Shown here in pieces: positions 52,769 to 61,620 of a stretch of DNA of 64,000 nucleotides (its first letter is position 1; each line of letters starts with the position of its first letter). Origin of the DNA: G965205725 sp965205725. GTDB lineage: Bacteria > Pseudomonadota > Gammaproteobacteria > Pseudomonadales > Halieaceae. The DNA is taken from assembly GCA_965205725.1 (NCBI GenBank), contig OZ242189.1, positions 1 through 64,000 of the forward strand. The letters run 5' to 3'. The notes beneath the pieces were generated by a model. It saw nothing but the letters and a program-made list of their open reading frames with translations. It had not been told where the DNA came from and ran no database searches. The translations under genes and the position numbers were made by a program.

Positions 52769-54913
52769 TCAGAACGAATAGCCTGCGGTTACGCCCCACA
52801 TTCTCGGGTTGCCGTAGATAGGATGCGTGTCGCCAATACCGATTGAGGTGTTGTGTACCACATAGTCTTTGTCGCCGAGGTTTTTGCCCCAAATCGACAG
52901 CTCCCAGCCACTGTTTGATTCCAGTGTTGCCCTGGCGTTGACCAGTGTGTAGCGGTCTGCGCCAGACTCGGGTGAATTGTCAGTGCTGAAAAACATTTCG
53001 TCGGTATAGCTGACATCGCCGCGCAGCAGAGCATTGCCAATACTGCCTGCTGACCAGCGATATTGCAGGCCGATAGAGCCGCTGTTTTCCGGTGCGCGCA
53101 TTAGATTATTGCCTTCTACAGAAGGGTCGGCTGCAAAGCTCGTATACTCGGTATCGAGCACGTTGCCAGCGAGGAATAAATCCAGACCCTCCACCGGGCT
53201 GTACCAGAGTTCTACTTCCAGCCCCGCCATTTCCGCGTCGGCGGTGGCGGTGATCACTTCAAAGGTTTCGATATCGACAAAGAAATTTTGCAGGTCACTG
53301 TAGTCGGTGTAGAACAGCGCGAGGTTGATACGCAGCGTGCTGTCGAGCAGGTCGGCCTTAATACCCAACTCGTAGTTGGCAGCGGTCTCCTCGTCGAAGG
53401 AGGCTCTCGCCAGTACTTCTGAGGCCGCAAGGCCGTTAAAGCCGCCCGATTTATATCCTTCAGCCCAGGTCGCGTAGAGCATGGCGTCTTCTGTGAGCCG
53501 GAACTCCACACCTAATTTAGGCGAAAACTTGCTCCAGGATTCATCCGCTTTCACGGAGTAGGGCTCTTCCAGGAAGCCCACTAAATCCGGGGTAGAGGCA
53601 TCGACTTCAAAATCTTTTTCGTCTTCGGTGTAGCGCCCTCCGGCAAGGAGTGTGGCGCGGTCTGTCAGTCGCCATTTTAATTCACCGAATACAGACAGGC
53701 TTTGAGAGTCGTTGCTGGCGTCCCAGACCGGACGTGAGAAGCCAGGAATACCCACCAGCGCACTGGAATCAAATGTCTCGAAGCGATCCACTGTCTCGGC
53801 AAAGAAGTAGGCGCCCAGTGTGTAGCTGTAGTGATCGGCCTCGCCATCAAAGCGCAACTCCTGAGTGAACTGGGTGGACTCTTCTTCAACCTCGTTCGTC
53901 AGGGAAAGTATTGACCAGGTGCCTAACAAATCGTCAAAGAATTGATAATCGTTGCTGCGGTAGGCGGTGATCGAAGTCAGCGTAGCGGCGTTCAGGTCGA
54001 AGATTAACCTGGCGCTGGCGCCCCATATCTCGCGCCTGGCGAATCCGTCCTCAATCAGTGATACCTTGTCAGTCGGACTTCCCGGAACGGTTTCAGCGAC
54101 TCCCTCGGTGGCTCTCGCGGCTGATCCCAGCAGGTCATCTTCGGAATAATCAGCGGCTATAAGCAAGGCGACAGAATCGCTGAAATCAAACGCGAGCTTG
54201 CCCCTGGCGCTGATATTGTCTTCGTCTTTCAGTTCGTTGCCACTGACAATGTTGTCGACATGGCCATCGCGCTGGCGGGAAGACAGTGCCAATCGACCTC
54301 TGACACTACCATCGTCAGTTATCGGCCCGCTCAATACACCGCTAACGGCGGCCAGGCCGTAATCACCGACCGTTGCTTCAACTCTGCCCTCCAGTTTCTC
54401 TGTGGGGCTTTTGGTAATAATGTTCATGGCCCCGCCAGCGACATTGCGTCCGTATAAAGTACCCTGGGGGCCGCGCAAAACTTCTACGCGCTCAAGGTCA
54501 AACATGTCGGCGTTGTAGCCACCCGCACGGCCTGCGTATACCTCATCAATGAAAACGCCCACAGAGGCATCGTCACCGACACTGCTTGAATTGGTGCCCA
54601 CTCCGCGTATATAGGGGGCAGGGGTTGTTGGATTGTAGTTGGATACCGAGAAGCCAGGGGTCATGGCGGTGATGTCCTGCATGTTCTGAACACCTGCATT
54701 TTTGAGGGTATCACTACTAAAGGCTGATACAGCGATTGCTACATCTTGCAGGTTTTCCTGCTTTTTCTGCGCGGTCACTATGATTTCTTCGAGTTGCGCC
54801 TGTGCGCCTGAAGTAGCGATTGCCAGAGAGACAGAGGCTAAAGCGACGCATAATGTGTTTAGCAAAGAGGCGGAGGCAGGCGTGACGGTTTTGGCTAATT
54901 GTGTGATTGGCAT
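52769..54913 (-). CDS. TonB-dependent outer-membrane receptor
   Basis: A 714-residue protein with a signal peptide (hydrophobic core VALASVSLAIATSGAQA). The TonB box EEIIVTAQKK follows cleavage. The plug domain includes VQNMQDITAMTPGFSV, PYIRGVGTNSS, VEVLRGPQGTLYGRN and AGGAMNIITKSP. The beta-barrel ends in WGVTAGYSF with a terminal Phe. The style resembles Sphingomonad/marine receptors for organic ligands rather than a defined siderophore receptor; ligand unknown. The neighbouring BCCT transporter might handle a related compound, but this is only positional. Confidence 0.94.
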   Translation of the reverse strand: MPITQLAKTVTPASASLLNTLCVALASVSLAIATSGAQAQLEEIIVTAQKKQENLQDVAIAVSAFSSDTLKNAGVQNMQDITAMTPGFSVSNYNPTTPAPYIRGVGTNSSSVGDDASVGVFIDEVYAGRAGGYNADMFDLERVEVLRGPQGTLYGRNVAGGAMNIITKSPTEKLEGRVEATVGDYGLAAVSGVLSGPITDDGSVRGRLALSSRQRDGHVDNIVSGNELKDEDNISARGKLAFDFSDSVALLIAADYSEDDLLGSAARATEGVAETVPGSPTDKVSLIEDGFARREIWGASARLIFDLNAATLTSITAYRSNDYQFFDDLLGTWSILSLTNEVEEESTQFTQELRFDGEADHYSYTLGAYFFAETVDRFETFDSSALVGIPGFSRPVWDASNDSQSLSVFGELKWRLTDRATLLAGGRYTEDEKDFEVDASTPDLVGFLEEPYSVKADESWSKFSPKLGVEFRLTEDAMLYATWAEGYKSGGFNGLAASEVLARASFDEETAANYELGIKADLLDSTLRINLALFYTDYSDLQNFFVDIETFEVITATADAEMAGLEVELWYSPVEGLDLFLAGNVLDTEYTSFAADPSVEGNNLMRAPENSGSIGLQYRWSAGSIGNALLRGDVSYTDEMFFSTDNSPESGADRYTLVNARATLESNSGWELSIWGKNLGDKDYVVHNTSIGIGDTHPIYGNPRMWGVTAGYSF

Positions 54914-55386
54914 GGAAGTCCTTGATCGTCTGTAGTGTGAGTTAAGTAATCCTGGTGTTGCAAAACTGGAACTGTTGCATGATATAGGGACTTGTAGTCA
55001 GAATACAGGTGTCGGCGATTATTGATTTTTGGCGATTGTTGGCAAAGACCGGAAAATACCGCCCAGATACAGCGCCAGGAAATAAGGAAGGCGGTTTGAT
55101 TGGGTTGGCAAAGACCGGAAAATACCGCCTGTCTGGTTTTCTTGCCGAACCGCAACCGAGTGCCTGAGTTCAATGTTCTGCCTGAATAGGGAGACCGTGC
55201 TCGCGACCTGCTGTAGTTAGCTATCGTTAAATAACCGGGCGGACGACTGGGCGGGACGACTGGGCTATACTTTAATCAATAACGATTGAAGCACTGCCTG
55301 GCCGCAGGTGAAACTTGCAGCGGGTTCTGTTGCCGAATAGTTATCGAGTCGTTCTTTAAGGTCGCTTTGCGGCAGGAGGAATAACC
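54914..55386. other. Divergent intergenic region with a 25-bp direct repeat
   Basis: Separates the minus-strand TonB receptor from the plus-strand DUF2189 gene. TTGGCAAAGACCGGAAAATA begins two identical 25-bp copies at 55039-55063 and 55105-55129. A TATACT hexamer near 55266 could be a -10 for the DUF2189 gene, without a convincing -35. Otherwise nothing recognised. Confidence 0.6.
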
Positions 55387-56151
55387 ATGAAGCTAGCGAG
55401 TCAAGCCGATGCACAAGGCGTCAATTCAATTCGTCGAGTACCTTTATACCAGCCCTTCATTTGGCTGAGCCGAGGCCTGGGTGACCTTTATACGCATTTC
55501 TGGGCCAGCCTGGCCTATGGCCTGTTGGTGTCTGTTTTAGGTGGTTTGATTTTGATGTACGAGCGACACCCCTATTTTATAGCTGCGGCGATATCCGGGT
55601 TTTTATTGGTGGGCCCAATTCTAACCGCTGGTTTGTGTGAGCTATCCCGTCTGCACGAACGCAATGATCTTGCAGATTTCGAGGCCTCTCTAAAGGTGCT
55701 GCGCAGCCACCGGCGCGATTTGGCCAGATTTGCTCAAGTATTGATTCTGGCCAGTCTGGTCTGGTTTTTGTTGTCAACCATGATGATGCAAGTTTTCCTG
55801 GGCAGTCTGGGGCCGGCTTTGAGCGACACGGTATGGGGCGATGTGTTGAAACAAATATCGACCCCCCAACTGTTGGCCTATATGGTCGTTGGTGGCGGTT
55901 TGGCCTGTGTGGTGTTTGCTGTGTCAATCGTGGCGATTCCCATGATCATTGACCGCGGCGCGCAGGCAGGAGAGGCCATGCGCACCAGTTTGCGGGTGAC
56001 TTTAGCGGATTTTCCGGTCATGTTGGTGTGGGCGCTGCTGATCTCGATATTGGTGGCCGTTGGTTTTTTGACCTTCCTGGTCGGCATGGTCGTTATCTAT
56101 CCGCTACTGGGGCACGCGACCTGGTACGCCTACAAGGATTTGATGAGGTAG
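55387..56151 (+). CDS. DUF2189 domain-containing membrane protein
   Basis: A 254-residue inner-membrane protein with about six hydrophobic segments. The family region FLLVGPILTAGLCELSR is visible, with a charged loop DFEASLKVLRSHRRDL and IPMIIDRGAQAGEAMRTSL. A strong AGGAGG lies 7-8 nt before the ATG. Function of the family unknown. An aspartic protease gene follows on the same strand and overlapping frames make cotranscription likely. Confidence 0.9.
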   Translation: MKLASQADAQGVNSIRRVPLYQPFIWLSRGLGDLYTHFWASLAYGLLVSVLGGLILMYERHPYFIAAAISGFLLVGPILTAGLCELSRLHERNDLADFEASLKVLRSHRRDLARFAQVLILASLVWFLLSTMMMQVFLGSLGPALSDTVWGDVLKQISTPQLLAYMVVGGGLACVVFAVSIVAIPMIIDRGAQAGEAMRTSLRVTLADFPVMLVWALLISILVAVGFLTFLVGMVVIYPLLGHATWYAYKDLMR

Positions 56152-56231
56152 TCAGCCCGGGTTGGCACTGCGCGCTTTTTCAGACGAGGAGATTTCCAGT
56201 TAGTCAGGGTACCGGCCGCTTTGGCCCGTGG

Positions 56232-56708
56232 ATGCTTGCGTTGTTTTGGGTCACTGCTCTGGCAATGCTCACTCTCTATTTCTCGGGCGTGCTGGATGCG
56301 CGCCACAATCCCAACCAGAATTTAAGCGTGGTGCCGGCGACAGATGGCAGTGTTGCAGTGGTGCTGCGGCGCAATGTTCAGGGCCACTATGTCGCCACTG
56401 GCCTGATTAACGAACAGTCAGTGGTTTTTCTGATTGATACCGGCGCTACCCATGTGGCCCTGTCGGATTCTCTTGCCAAAAAACTGCGGCTGGACAAAGG
56501 GGTGCCCTCGCGCAGTAGTACCGCCGGGGGAATTGTTCCCAGTTGGCTGACTCGCCTGGACAGTGTTCAACTGGGTTCGATCCGGCGCAGTCATGTCTCC
56601 GCTTCTATCGTGCCTGATATGCCGGGTGAGGGCGTATTGTTGGGTATGTCCTTTTTGCGCGACCTGGAACTGGTGCAGCGCGGTGATACTTTGATTATCC
56701 GGCCCTGA
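56232..56708 (+). CDS. Membrane-anchored retropepsin-like aspartic protease (clan AA)
   Basis: One N-terminal hydrophobic segment (MLALFWVTALAMLTLYFSG) is followed by a single-lobe aspartic protease domain: DTGATHVAL (catalytic Asp, near residue 67 from this start), and LLGMSFLRDLEL close to the C terminus, the usual hydrophobic-hydrophobic-Gly segment. This matches bacterial TIGR02281-type proteases. Start uncertain: the frame is open upstream to 56028 inside the DUF2189 gene, but no ATG or GTG lies nearer than 56232, whose Shine-Dalgarno is poor. GAGGAG at 56185 has no start codon in frame after it. Confidence 0.8.
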   Translation: MLALFWVTALAMLTLYFSGVLDARHNPNQNLSVVPATDGSVAVVLRRNVQGHYVATGLINEQSVVFLIDTGATHVALSDSLAKKLRLDKGVPSRSSTAGGIVPSWLTRLDSVQLGSIRRSHVSASIVPDMPGEGVLLGMSFLRDLELVQRGDTLIIRP

Positions 56709-56735
56709 TTTGAGCGTGGGACTGTCCATTCATAG

Positions 56736-56877
56736 TGAGACCTTTGCACGGAAGATGATTTCACTTTCAGGCAAGGCAAAAACGCACGGAATGAGGGAGT
56801 TTATGCTTATAAATGACCGATTGAGTACGATTTTAACGCAGCATGCAGGTGAAATCATCTTTCGTGCAAAGGTCTCA
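56736..56877. mobile_element. MITE-like element, copy 3 (142 bp, internal deletion)
   Basis: Same ends as 18280-18443 and same orientation, lacking about 22 bp from the centre (the CCAACAGTAGGCGC part). Flanked by TAG on both sides, a candidate 3-bp target-site duplication. It lies in the 351-bp gap between the protease and the symporter. The rest of that gap (56878-57059) shows nothing recognisable apart from an AAGGA before the next ATG. Confidence 0.87.
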
Positions 56878-57059
56878 TAGTGCTACTGACGAGGCAGACA
56901 GTAGCGCAATACAGCAGCCTGTATTTGCCAACAGGCAGCGGCGGCCACTGAACACATGGCGAGCCGACATTAATGTCCTTTACCCTGGTGAGGGGCTGGG
57001 CTAGAGTGCGGGTCTCCCGATGCTCTAAAAACCACAACACTTAGTAAGGATTCACTCCT

Positions 57060-58397
57060 ATGACATTGACCAGCCGCATTCTTATAGCGATGGCCGCAGG
57101 CATCCTGCTGGGCAGCCTTTTGAATCTGTTTTCTGCACAGAACTTGCTGCCCGTATCTTTGCAGTCCCTGATCGATACCTACCTTATTTACGGCGTGTTT
57201 GACGTTGTCGGGCGCATCTTCGTCGCCTCATTGAAAATGCTGGTGGTGCCCCTGGTCTTTGTGTCTCTGGTGTGTGGCGCCAGCGCGCTGGGCAGCAATG
57301 CCCGCATGGGGCGCATCGCTATTCGCACTATCAGCCTGTACCTTTTGACGACGAGCATTGCAGTTTCGCTGGCCATTTTTGTTGCGATGTGGGTTGATCC
57401 CGGAGTGGGAGTGAATATTCCCGGCGAAGCCAATTTTGTCGCCAAAACGGCGCCGCCGCTGGCCGATGTGTTCGTCAATATGGTGCCTACTAATCCGGTG
57501 AAGGCTATGGCCCAGGGCGAAATGTTGCAGGTGATTGTATTTGCCTTGCTCATTGGCTTTGCGATTACCCGATGCGGAGAACCTGGTGAGAGGCTGGTGG
57601 CATTCTTCCGCGATTTTGAAGTAATTATTATGAAAATTGTGGCGCTGCTGATGTCGCTCGCTCCCTATGGTGTTTTTGCGCTGCTGACGAAATTATTCTC
57701 CGAGTTGGGCGTTAGTGTCATCCTTGATTTAGCAAAGTACTTCTTCACGGTGGTTTTTGTATTACTGGTACATGGCACAGCCGTTTACAGTGGTTTACTG
57801 AAAAGCCTGGTGAATTTACCCCCATCGATGCTGCTTTACAAAATGCGCCCGGTTTGGGCCTTCGCCTTTAGTACTGCGTCTTCTGGAGCCACTATCCCTG
57901 TCACGATGCGCACGCTGGAAAAACGGCTAGGTGTCAAACCTTCCGTCGCTGGTTTTACCGTGCCACTCGGGGCAACCATTAACATGGATGGCACGGCGAT
58001 TATGCAGGGCGTGGCTACTGTGTTTATCGCCCAGGTATACGGTATTGATCTGTCGGTGGCTGCGCTGGCAACAGTTGTACTGACAGCCACGCTGGCATCC
58101 GTGGGAACCGCGGCTGTACCGGGTGTTGGCCTGGTTACGCTAGCCCTCGTCCTGGAGCAAGCGGGTATTCCGGTTGAAGGTATCGCGCTGATTATCGGCG
58201 TGGACCGATTGCTGGATATGTTCAGAACGGCCGTTAATGTTACCGGTGATGCCACGGTGTCGCTGATTGTCGCTGAACTTGAAGGACAGGTGGACAAAAC
58301 AGTATTCGATGACTGGCAGGCGGATGTAGTGACAGCGGATCATATCGACACTGATGGCGACCTGGCCCGGCCGCCCTTTCCGCGTGGCTCAGGGTGA
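57060..58397 (+). CDS. Dicarboxylate/amino acid:cation symporter (DAACS family)
   Basis: A 445-residue inner-membrane transporter of the glutamate/aspartate/C4-dicarboxylate group. The re-entrant hairpin signature STASSGATIPVTMRTLEKR (HP1, about residues 277-295) and the NMDGTAIMQG motif of TM7 are both intact, as is the HP2 segment VGTAAVPGVGL. The substrate arginine/aspartate region in TM8 reads DRLLDMFRTAVNVTGD. Ligand could be glutamate, aspartate or succinate-type acids. Convergent with the sulfotransferase gene. Confidence 0.94.
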   Translation: MTLTSRILIAMAAGILLGSLLNLFSAQNLLPVSLQSLIDTYLIYGVFDVVGRIFVASLKMLVVPLVFVSLVCGASALGSNARMGRIAIRTISLYLLTTSIAVSLAIFVAMWVDPGVGVNIPGEANFVAKTAPPLADVFVNMVPTNPVKAMAQGEMLQVIVFALLIGFAITRCGEPGERLVAFFRDFEVIIMKIVALLMSLAPYGVFALLTKLFSELGVSVILDLAKYFFTVVFVLLVHGTAVYSGLLKSLVNLPPSMLLYKMRPVWAFAFSTASSGATIPVTMRTLEKRLGVKPSVAGFTVPLGATINMDGTAIMQGVATVFIAQVYGIDLSVAALATVVLTATLASVGTAAVPGVGLVTLALVLEQAGIPVEGIALIIGVDRLLDMFRTAVNVTGDATVSLIVAELEGQVDKTVFDDWQADVVTADHIDTDGDLARPPFPRGSG

Positions 58398-58426
58398 GTG
58401 TTTTTCCTGCGCATAGCAGGGGGTAT

Positions 58427-58467
58427 GCCAGGACAATTTTGCCAGGGCAATTTTGCCAGGGCAATAG
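58427..58467. repeat. 14-bp tandem repeat (2.8 copies) between convergent genes
   Basis: GCCAGGACAATTTT, GCCAGGGCAATTTT and GCCAGGGCAATAGA follow one another. Within the units GCC-AGG-GC offers only a very small stem, so terminator function is doubtful despite the position between convergent genes. Confidence 0.75.
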
Positions 58468-58498
58468 AGTAGCGCGGGTGCCTGAGCTTGAATGTGTT

Positions 58499-60043
58499 CT
58501 AGCTGTCTGAGGGACTGATTGTCCTGAGGTGTTGCGGCAATTTAGCAACCTCTTGCTGGATAATCCTGTCAATCTGTTCGACATCGTAATGGCAGCCCTC
58601 TGCTGCTGCGGGGTACATGTCAAAGTTTGATGAAAAAAGAGTGTCCCCCGGAAACCACTCGCGATTAACTTGCTGGTTGGACGATTCAAACATCGCAGTA
58701 AATGCCATCGCCTGCTGACGCTCGGGCATACGAGGCTGTCCTGGAAAGCGCCTGGCGACTTGGCGGATGATGCTCTGCCGGGCCTCGCCAATGTCGTGGT
58801 TGGCGTGCTGCTCTTGAAAAACCGGATAGCTTGCATGCAGCCGCTCAACGGCGAGCTGTGCCGAAGCGGGAATCGATTCGTTCCTGCGTTCGGGAATTTC
58901 GAGGTTGCGCAACTCGATATCGAGATGTGCACTATCGACAAAGTCGGCAATAAGGTCGCCGTTTTTGAGGCGCTCCGGCTCAAACACCCGCGGCCGAATA
59001 CTACTGGCACCGAAAGAGTCCCGCCATCGTTGCAGTAAGGTTTGATAGTTGTAGTAGGGCGTGTCGGGAGTGGTGTTGTATGGAAACATGCCGTATCCAA
59101 TCGAGCCATTGGTGCATTTGGTGCTGTAAAGGCTGACGGCTAATTGGTCTTGTCGGCGCAAGTAGACGATCACAGTCACTGTATCGAAGTAGGGAGCCAG
59201 TAAATCTCTCAGCAGGGCAACACTGCCGGGATATTTAAGGCGTGACTGTAAATGTTCAGAAGAAAATATAACCGTATTTACAGACTCTGGCAGTGACCCT
59301 ATGGTGGTTTCCAGGCTTCGCTGGTATGCGTTTTTCCACTGCGCACGCGCGCCTTCAGACAATAAGTTGAGTTCGCAGGCATAGTCATCGGAGGCAAAAC
59401 TATCAACGCCGTAGAGAGCAATATCCCTATTGTCAACCCGTTTGTCTGAGGTGATATACGAGATGCCATTTTGTGCCAGGGGCTGCCGGTTGTTGCATAG
59501 AAAATTCTGGAGCGTGGAGCTGCCGGTTTTTTCTGTTCCTATGTGTATTATTGCGCGCAAGTTCGCTTTTTTTACGGGAGTGCGAACTGAAATGGCTGGC
59601 GGGAGGCTGGACACCAGTTGTCGAAAAAATTCGGAATCTCTGTGAGGGTGTCCAGCCGCTGCTTTTTGCCTGTTCTGCAACAATTTTTTTACTGGCGTGC
59701 CTGTGCTGGTAACGGGGCCTCCATCCTTGAAATATTCAGCGATCTCACGGGCAAGTTTTTGGTCGTATAGCAGGCCTCGAACTGCGATTTCCCAGGTAAA
59801 CTGGTGAGCCACCTGTATTTTCTCGTCTGAAATTTTATGGGGTTTCCGCGCTTGAGAATCTGCCTGGCGGGTCTGGCTCGCCTCCTCAATCGCCGCTACT
59901 GTCAGGGCTTCAACGATGGCTTGTTTGTTATTTGCGAGTTTGAATCGCCGAGTCCAGTAGACCATTCCTTCGGGGTCTGCCGGGCGCCCCAAAAATTTCA
60001 GGTAGACAGATTGAACAAGGTCTGGAGAAATATCCTGCAACAT
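58499..60043 (-). CDS. DUF4214-sulfotransferase-like fusion protein
   Basis: The start at 60043 (MLQDISPDLVQSVYLKFLGR) gives 514 residues; a GTG 24 codons upstream has no usable Shine-Dalgarno. Residues 1-60 match DUF4214 (FLGRPADPEGMVYWTRRF). The C-terminal ~350 residues look like a sulfotransferase: a 5'-phosphosulfate loop HIGTEKTGSSTLQNFL (about residue 167) and a 3'-phosphate segment VYLRRQDQLAVSLYST, in which Arg and Ser are spaced as in PAPS-binding enzymes. Acceptor unknown; glycan is the usual guess. The DUF4214 motif recalls the one that starts the giant protein at 12410. Confidence 0.82.
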   Translation of the reverse strand: MLQDISPDLVQSVYLKFLGRPADPEGMVYWTRRFKLANNKQAIVEALTVAAIEEASQTRQADSQARKPHKISDEKIQVAHQFTWEIAVRGLLYDQKLAREIAEYFKDGGPVTSTGTPVKKLLQNRQKAAAGHPHRDSEFFRQLVSSLPPAISVRTPVKKANLRAIIHIGTEKTGSSTLQNFLCNNRQPLAQNGISYITSDKRVDNRDIALYGVDSFASDDYACELNLLSEGARAQWKNAYQRSLETTIGSLPESVNTVIFSSEHLQSRLKYPGSVALLRDLLAPYFDTVTVIVYLRRQDQLAVSLYSTKCTNGSIGYGMFPYNTTPDTPYYNYQTLLQRWRDSFGASSIRPRVFEPERLKNGDLIADFVDSAHLDIELRNLEIPERRNESIPASAQLAVERLHASYPVFQEQHANHDIGEARQSIIRQVARRFPGQPRMPERQQAMAFTAMFESSNQQVNREWFPGDTLFSSNFDMYPAAAEGCHYDVEQIDRIIQQEVAKLPQHLRTISPSDS

Positions 60044-60195
60044 GAATGGTTGTTTGAGAGGCCTTTTATGACCGGTATTTAACCGGGTTGCTACAGGAGC
60101 GCGATTATCCCGCACCCCTAAAAATGCAGGGCATTATACAGGAAAGCTGAGCGGCGCTATCTAACACGGCTTATTAACACGGCTTGGCGCTCTTT

Positions 60196-60291
60196 TTAAT
60201 CCTCTTCTTAATCCTCTTCTTAATCCTCTTCTTAATCCTCTTCTTAATCCTCTTCTTAATCCTCTTCTTAATCCTTTTCTTAATCCTTTTC
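60196..60291. repeat. 12-bp tandem repeat (8 copies) directly after the mscS-type gene stop
   Basis: TTAATCCTCTTC (plus strand) is repeated eight times without gaps from 60196 to 60291, the last two as TTAATCCTTTTC. The mscS-like stop is at 60292-60294, so the repeat starts at the very next base. Read in the gene's frame each unit ends in TAA, giving eight in-frame stops behind the native TGA. Confidence 0.95.
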
Positions 60292-61344
60292 TCAGCCCTC
60301 TTGCATGTGTTCGATGCTGGCTTGTAGCCAGTGTGCTTTAGCTTCTGCTCGCTCGATTTCCAGGTTCATGTCGGCCAGCCTGGCGCCATCCATATTCTTG
60401 TGCTGTCCTTTCAGTTGCCTGATGTGATTGCGAATGTCTTCAAGCTGGTTCTTGAGCTCCTCCAGATTGGCGGCCTCTTCTGCTTTATCAAAAATCAACT
60501 CTTCAGGTGCAGCGCTTGGCTGCTGCGGTATGTCGTGCAGTACTGGTTTGTCCGGGATGACTTTCCTGTTCGGATCAACGGCGCGTTGCGCCATGAATGA
60601 GGGTGAGACTATTTCCACGCCGTTGCCATGCATTATTGCCAGTGTTTGTTTGCGCAGGTTTGAGCGAGCGGTGAGCAGATTTTTTGTCTCTGGCAGGAAG
60701 CCGGCAACCCGGTAAGACACAGCGTGATCCAGCAGCTCCTGGGCGAGTACAAAAGGCTCCTCAAGCCCGGCGTTCGCGGCAGCCTGTTGCAAAAGTTCTT
60801 CAACGCTGGTGTAGGTAACATCGTAGCCGAGAGATATTTCGGCTGAAATGATGGTGCCCTCTCGATGTAAAACAGTCACCGGGTTATTAATCAGCAAAAT
60901 ATTGGGCAGCGTGGCCAGGTCGCGCCATTCAGTTTGAATTTGTGTTTGCAGCAGCGAGCGTCGGGTCACCCGGCCGAACTGCCCTTCAACCCGGATGAAG
61001 TCGCCGGGGCGAATGGTGTTACTACTCTGCAACATCAAACCTGCCATGGCATTGGCAACAAAGGTGGTGGAAGACAGCGCAATAACCGCGGTAAGAACCA
61101 CACCCAGCAGGCTTAAAACCTGTCCCTGGGTTTGATCGGAAACAGGCAGCAATAAAATGACTGCAACGAGTGCAACCAGCAGCAATAAAAAGCGCAGAAA
61201 TTGATAGTTCGCGGAGCTGTCTCCGGGAGTGTCCCGGTGGCGTCTTTTCATCCAGAAATTGAGCGCCAATACAAGCATCAGCGTGCCAGCACCCGCACCC
61301 AGCGCCGGTACAAAGGTCTGCAATGTGTTGAGCCAACTGTCCAT
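60292..61344 (-). CDS. Mechanosensitive ion channel family protein (MscS type)
   Basis: A 350-residue membrane protein. Several hydrophobic segments precede the pore-lining TM3-like helix (VLTAVIALSSTTFVANAMAG), followed by the beta domain (IRPGDFIRVEGQFGRVTRRS, PNILLINNPVTVLHREGTII). The last ~80 residues are predicted coiled coil (LEELKNQLEDIRNHIRQL and Glu/Lys-rich repeats), an addition to the classic MscS core. The ATG at 61344 is preferred; an in-frame TTG lies seven codons upstream. Confidence 0.9.
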   Translation of the reverse strand: MDSWLNTLQTFVPALGAGAGTLMLVLALNFWMKRRHRDTPGDSSANYQFLRFLLLLVALVAVILLLPVSDQTQGQVLSLLGVVLTAVIALSSTTFVANAMAGLMLQSSNTIRPGDFIRVEGQFGRVTRRSLLQTQIQTEWRDLATLPNILLINNPVTVLHREGTIISAEISLGYDVTYTSVEELLQQAAANAGLEEPFVLAQELLDHAVSYRVAGFLPETKNLLTARSNLRKQTLAIMHGNGVEIVSPSFMAQRAVDPNRKVIPDKPVLHDIPQQPSAAPEELIFDKAEEAANLEELKNQLEDIRNHIRQLKGQHKNMDGARLADMNLEIERAEAKAHWLQASIEHMQEG

Positions 61345-61620
61345 ATAGCATCCGGTTTTTCTCAAGTGTAACGGTATACCGCTGCGATGGTATATACCGC
61401 TGACCGGTCATTTGAGCATTGCGCTAAATGATACTGTTGAGACCGTAACCCGGTATCTTGCGACGGGTGTTCCAGCGGCGGACAAAGACGGCGCCAATGG
61501 CTGACAGGCAGAAAGATTGGCTGGTTTTAATTGAATGATGTGAATATTTACTACTTTTTGCTCCAGTCGCCGCGATATGTTGGGCATAGAATTGACCGCC
61601 ACCCCGGGTCACTCGGCTTT

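Noticed and set aside
58427..58467. Bidirectional terminator between the symporter and sulfotransferase genes.
   Set aside because: The sequence is a 14-bp tandem repeat with only tiny GCC/GGC stems; no stable hairpin with a U-run is seen.
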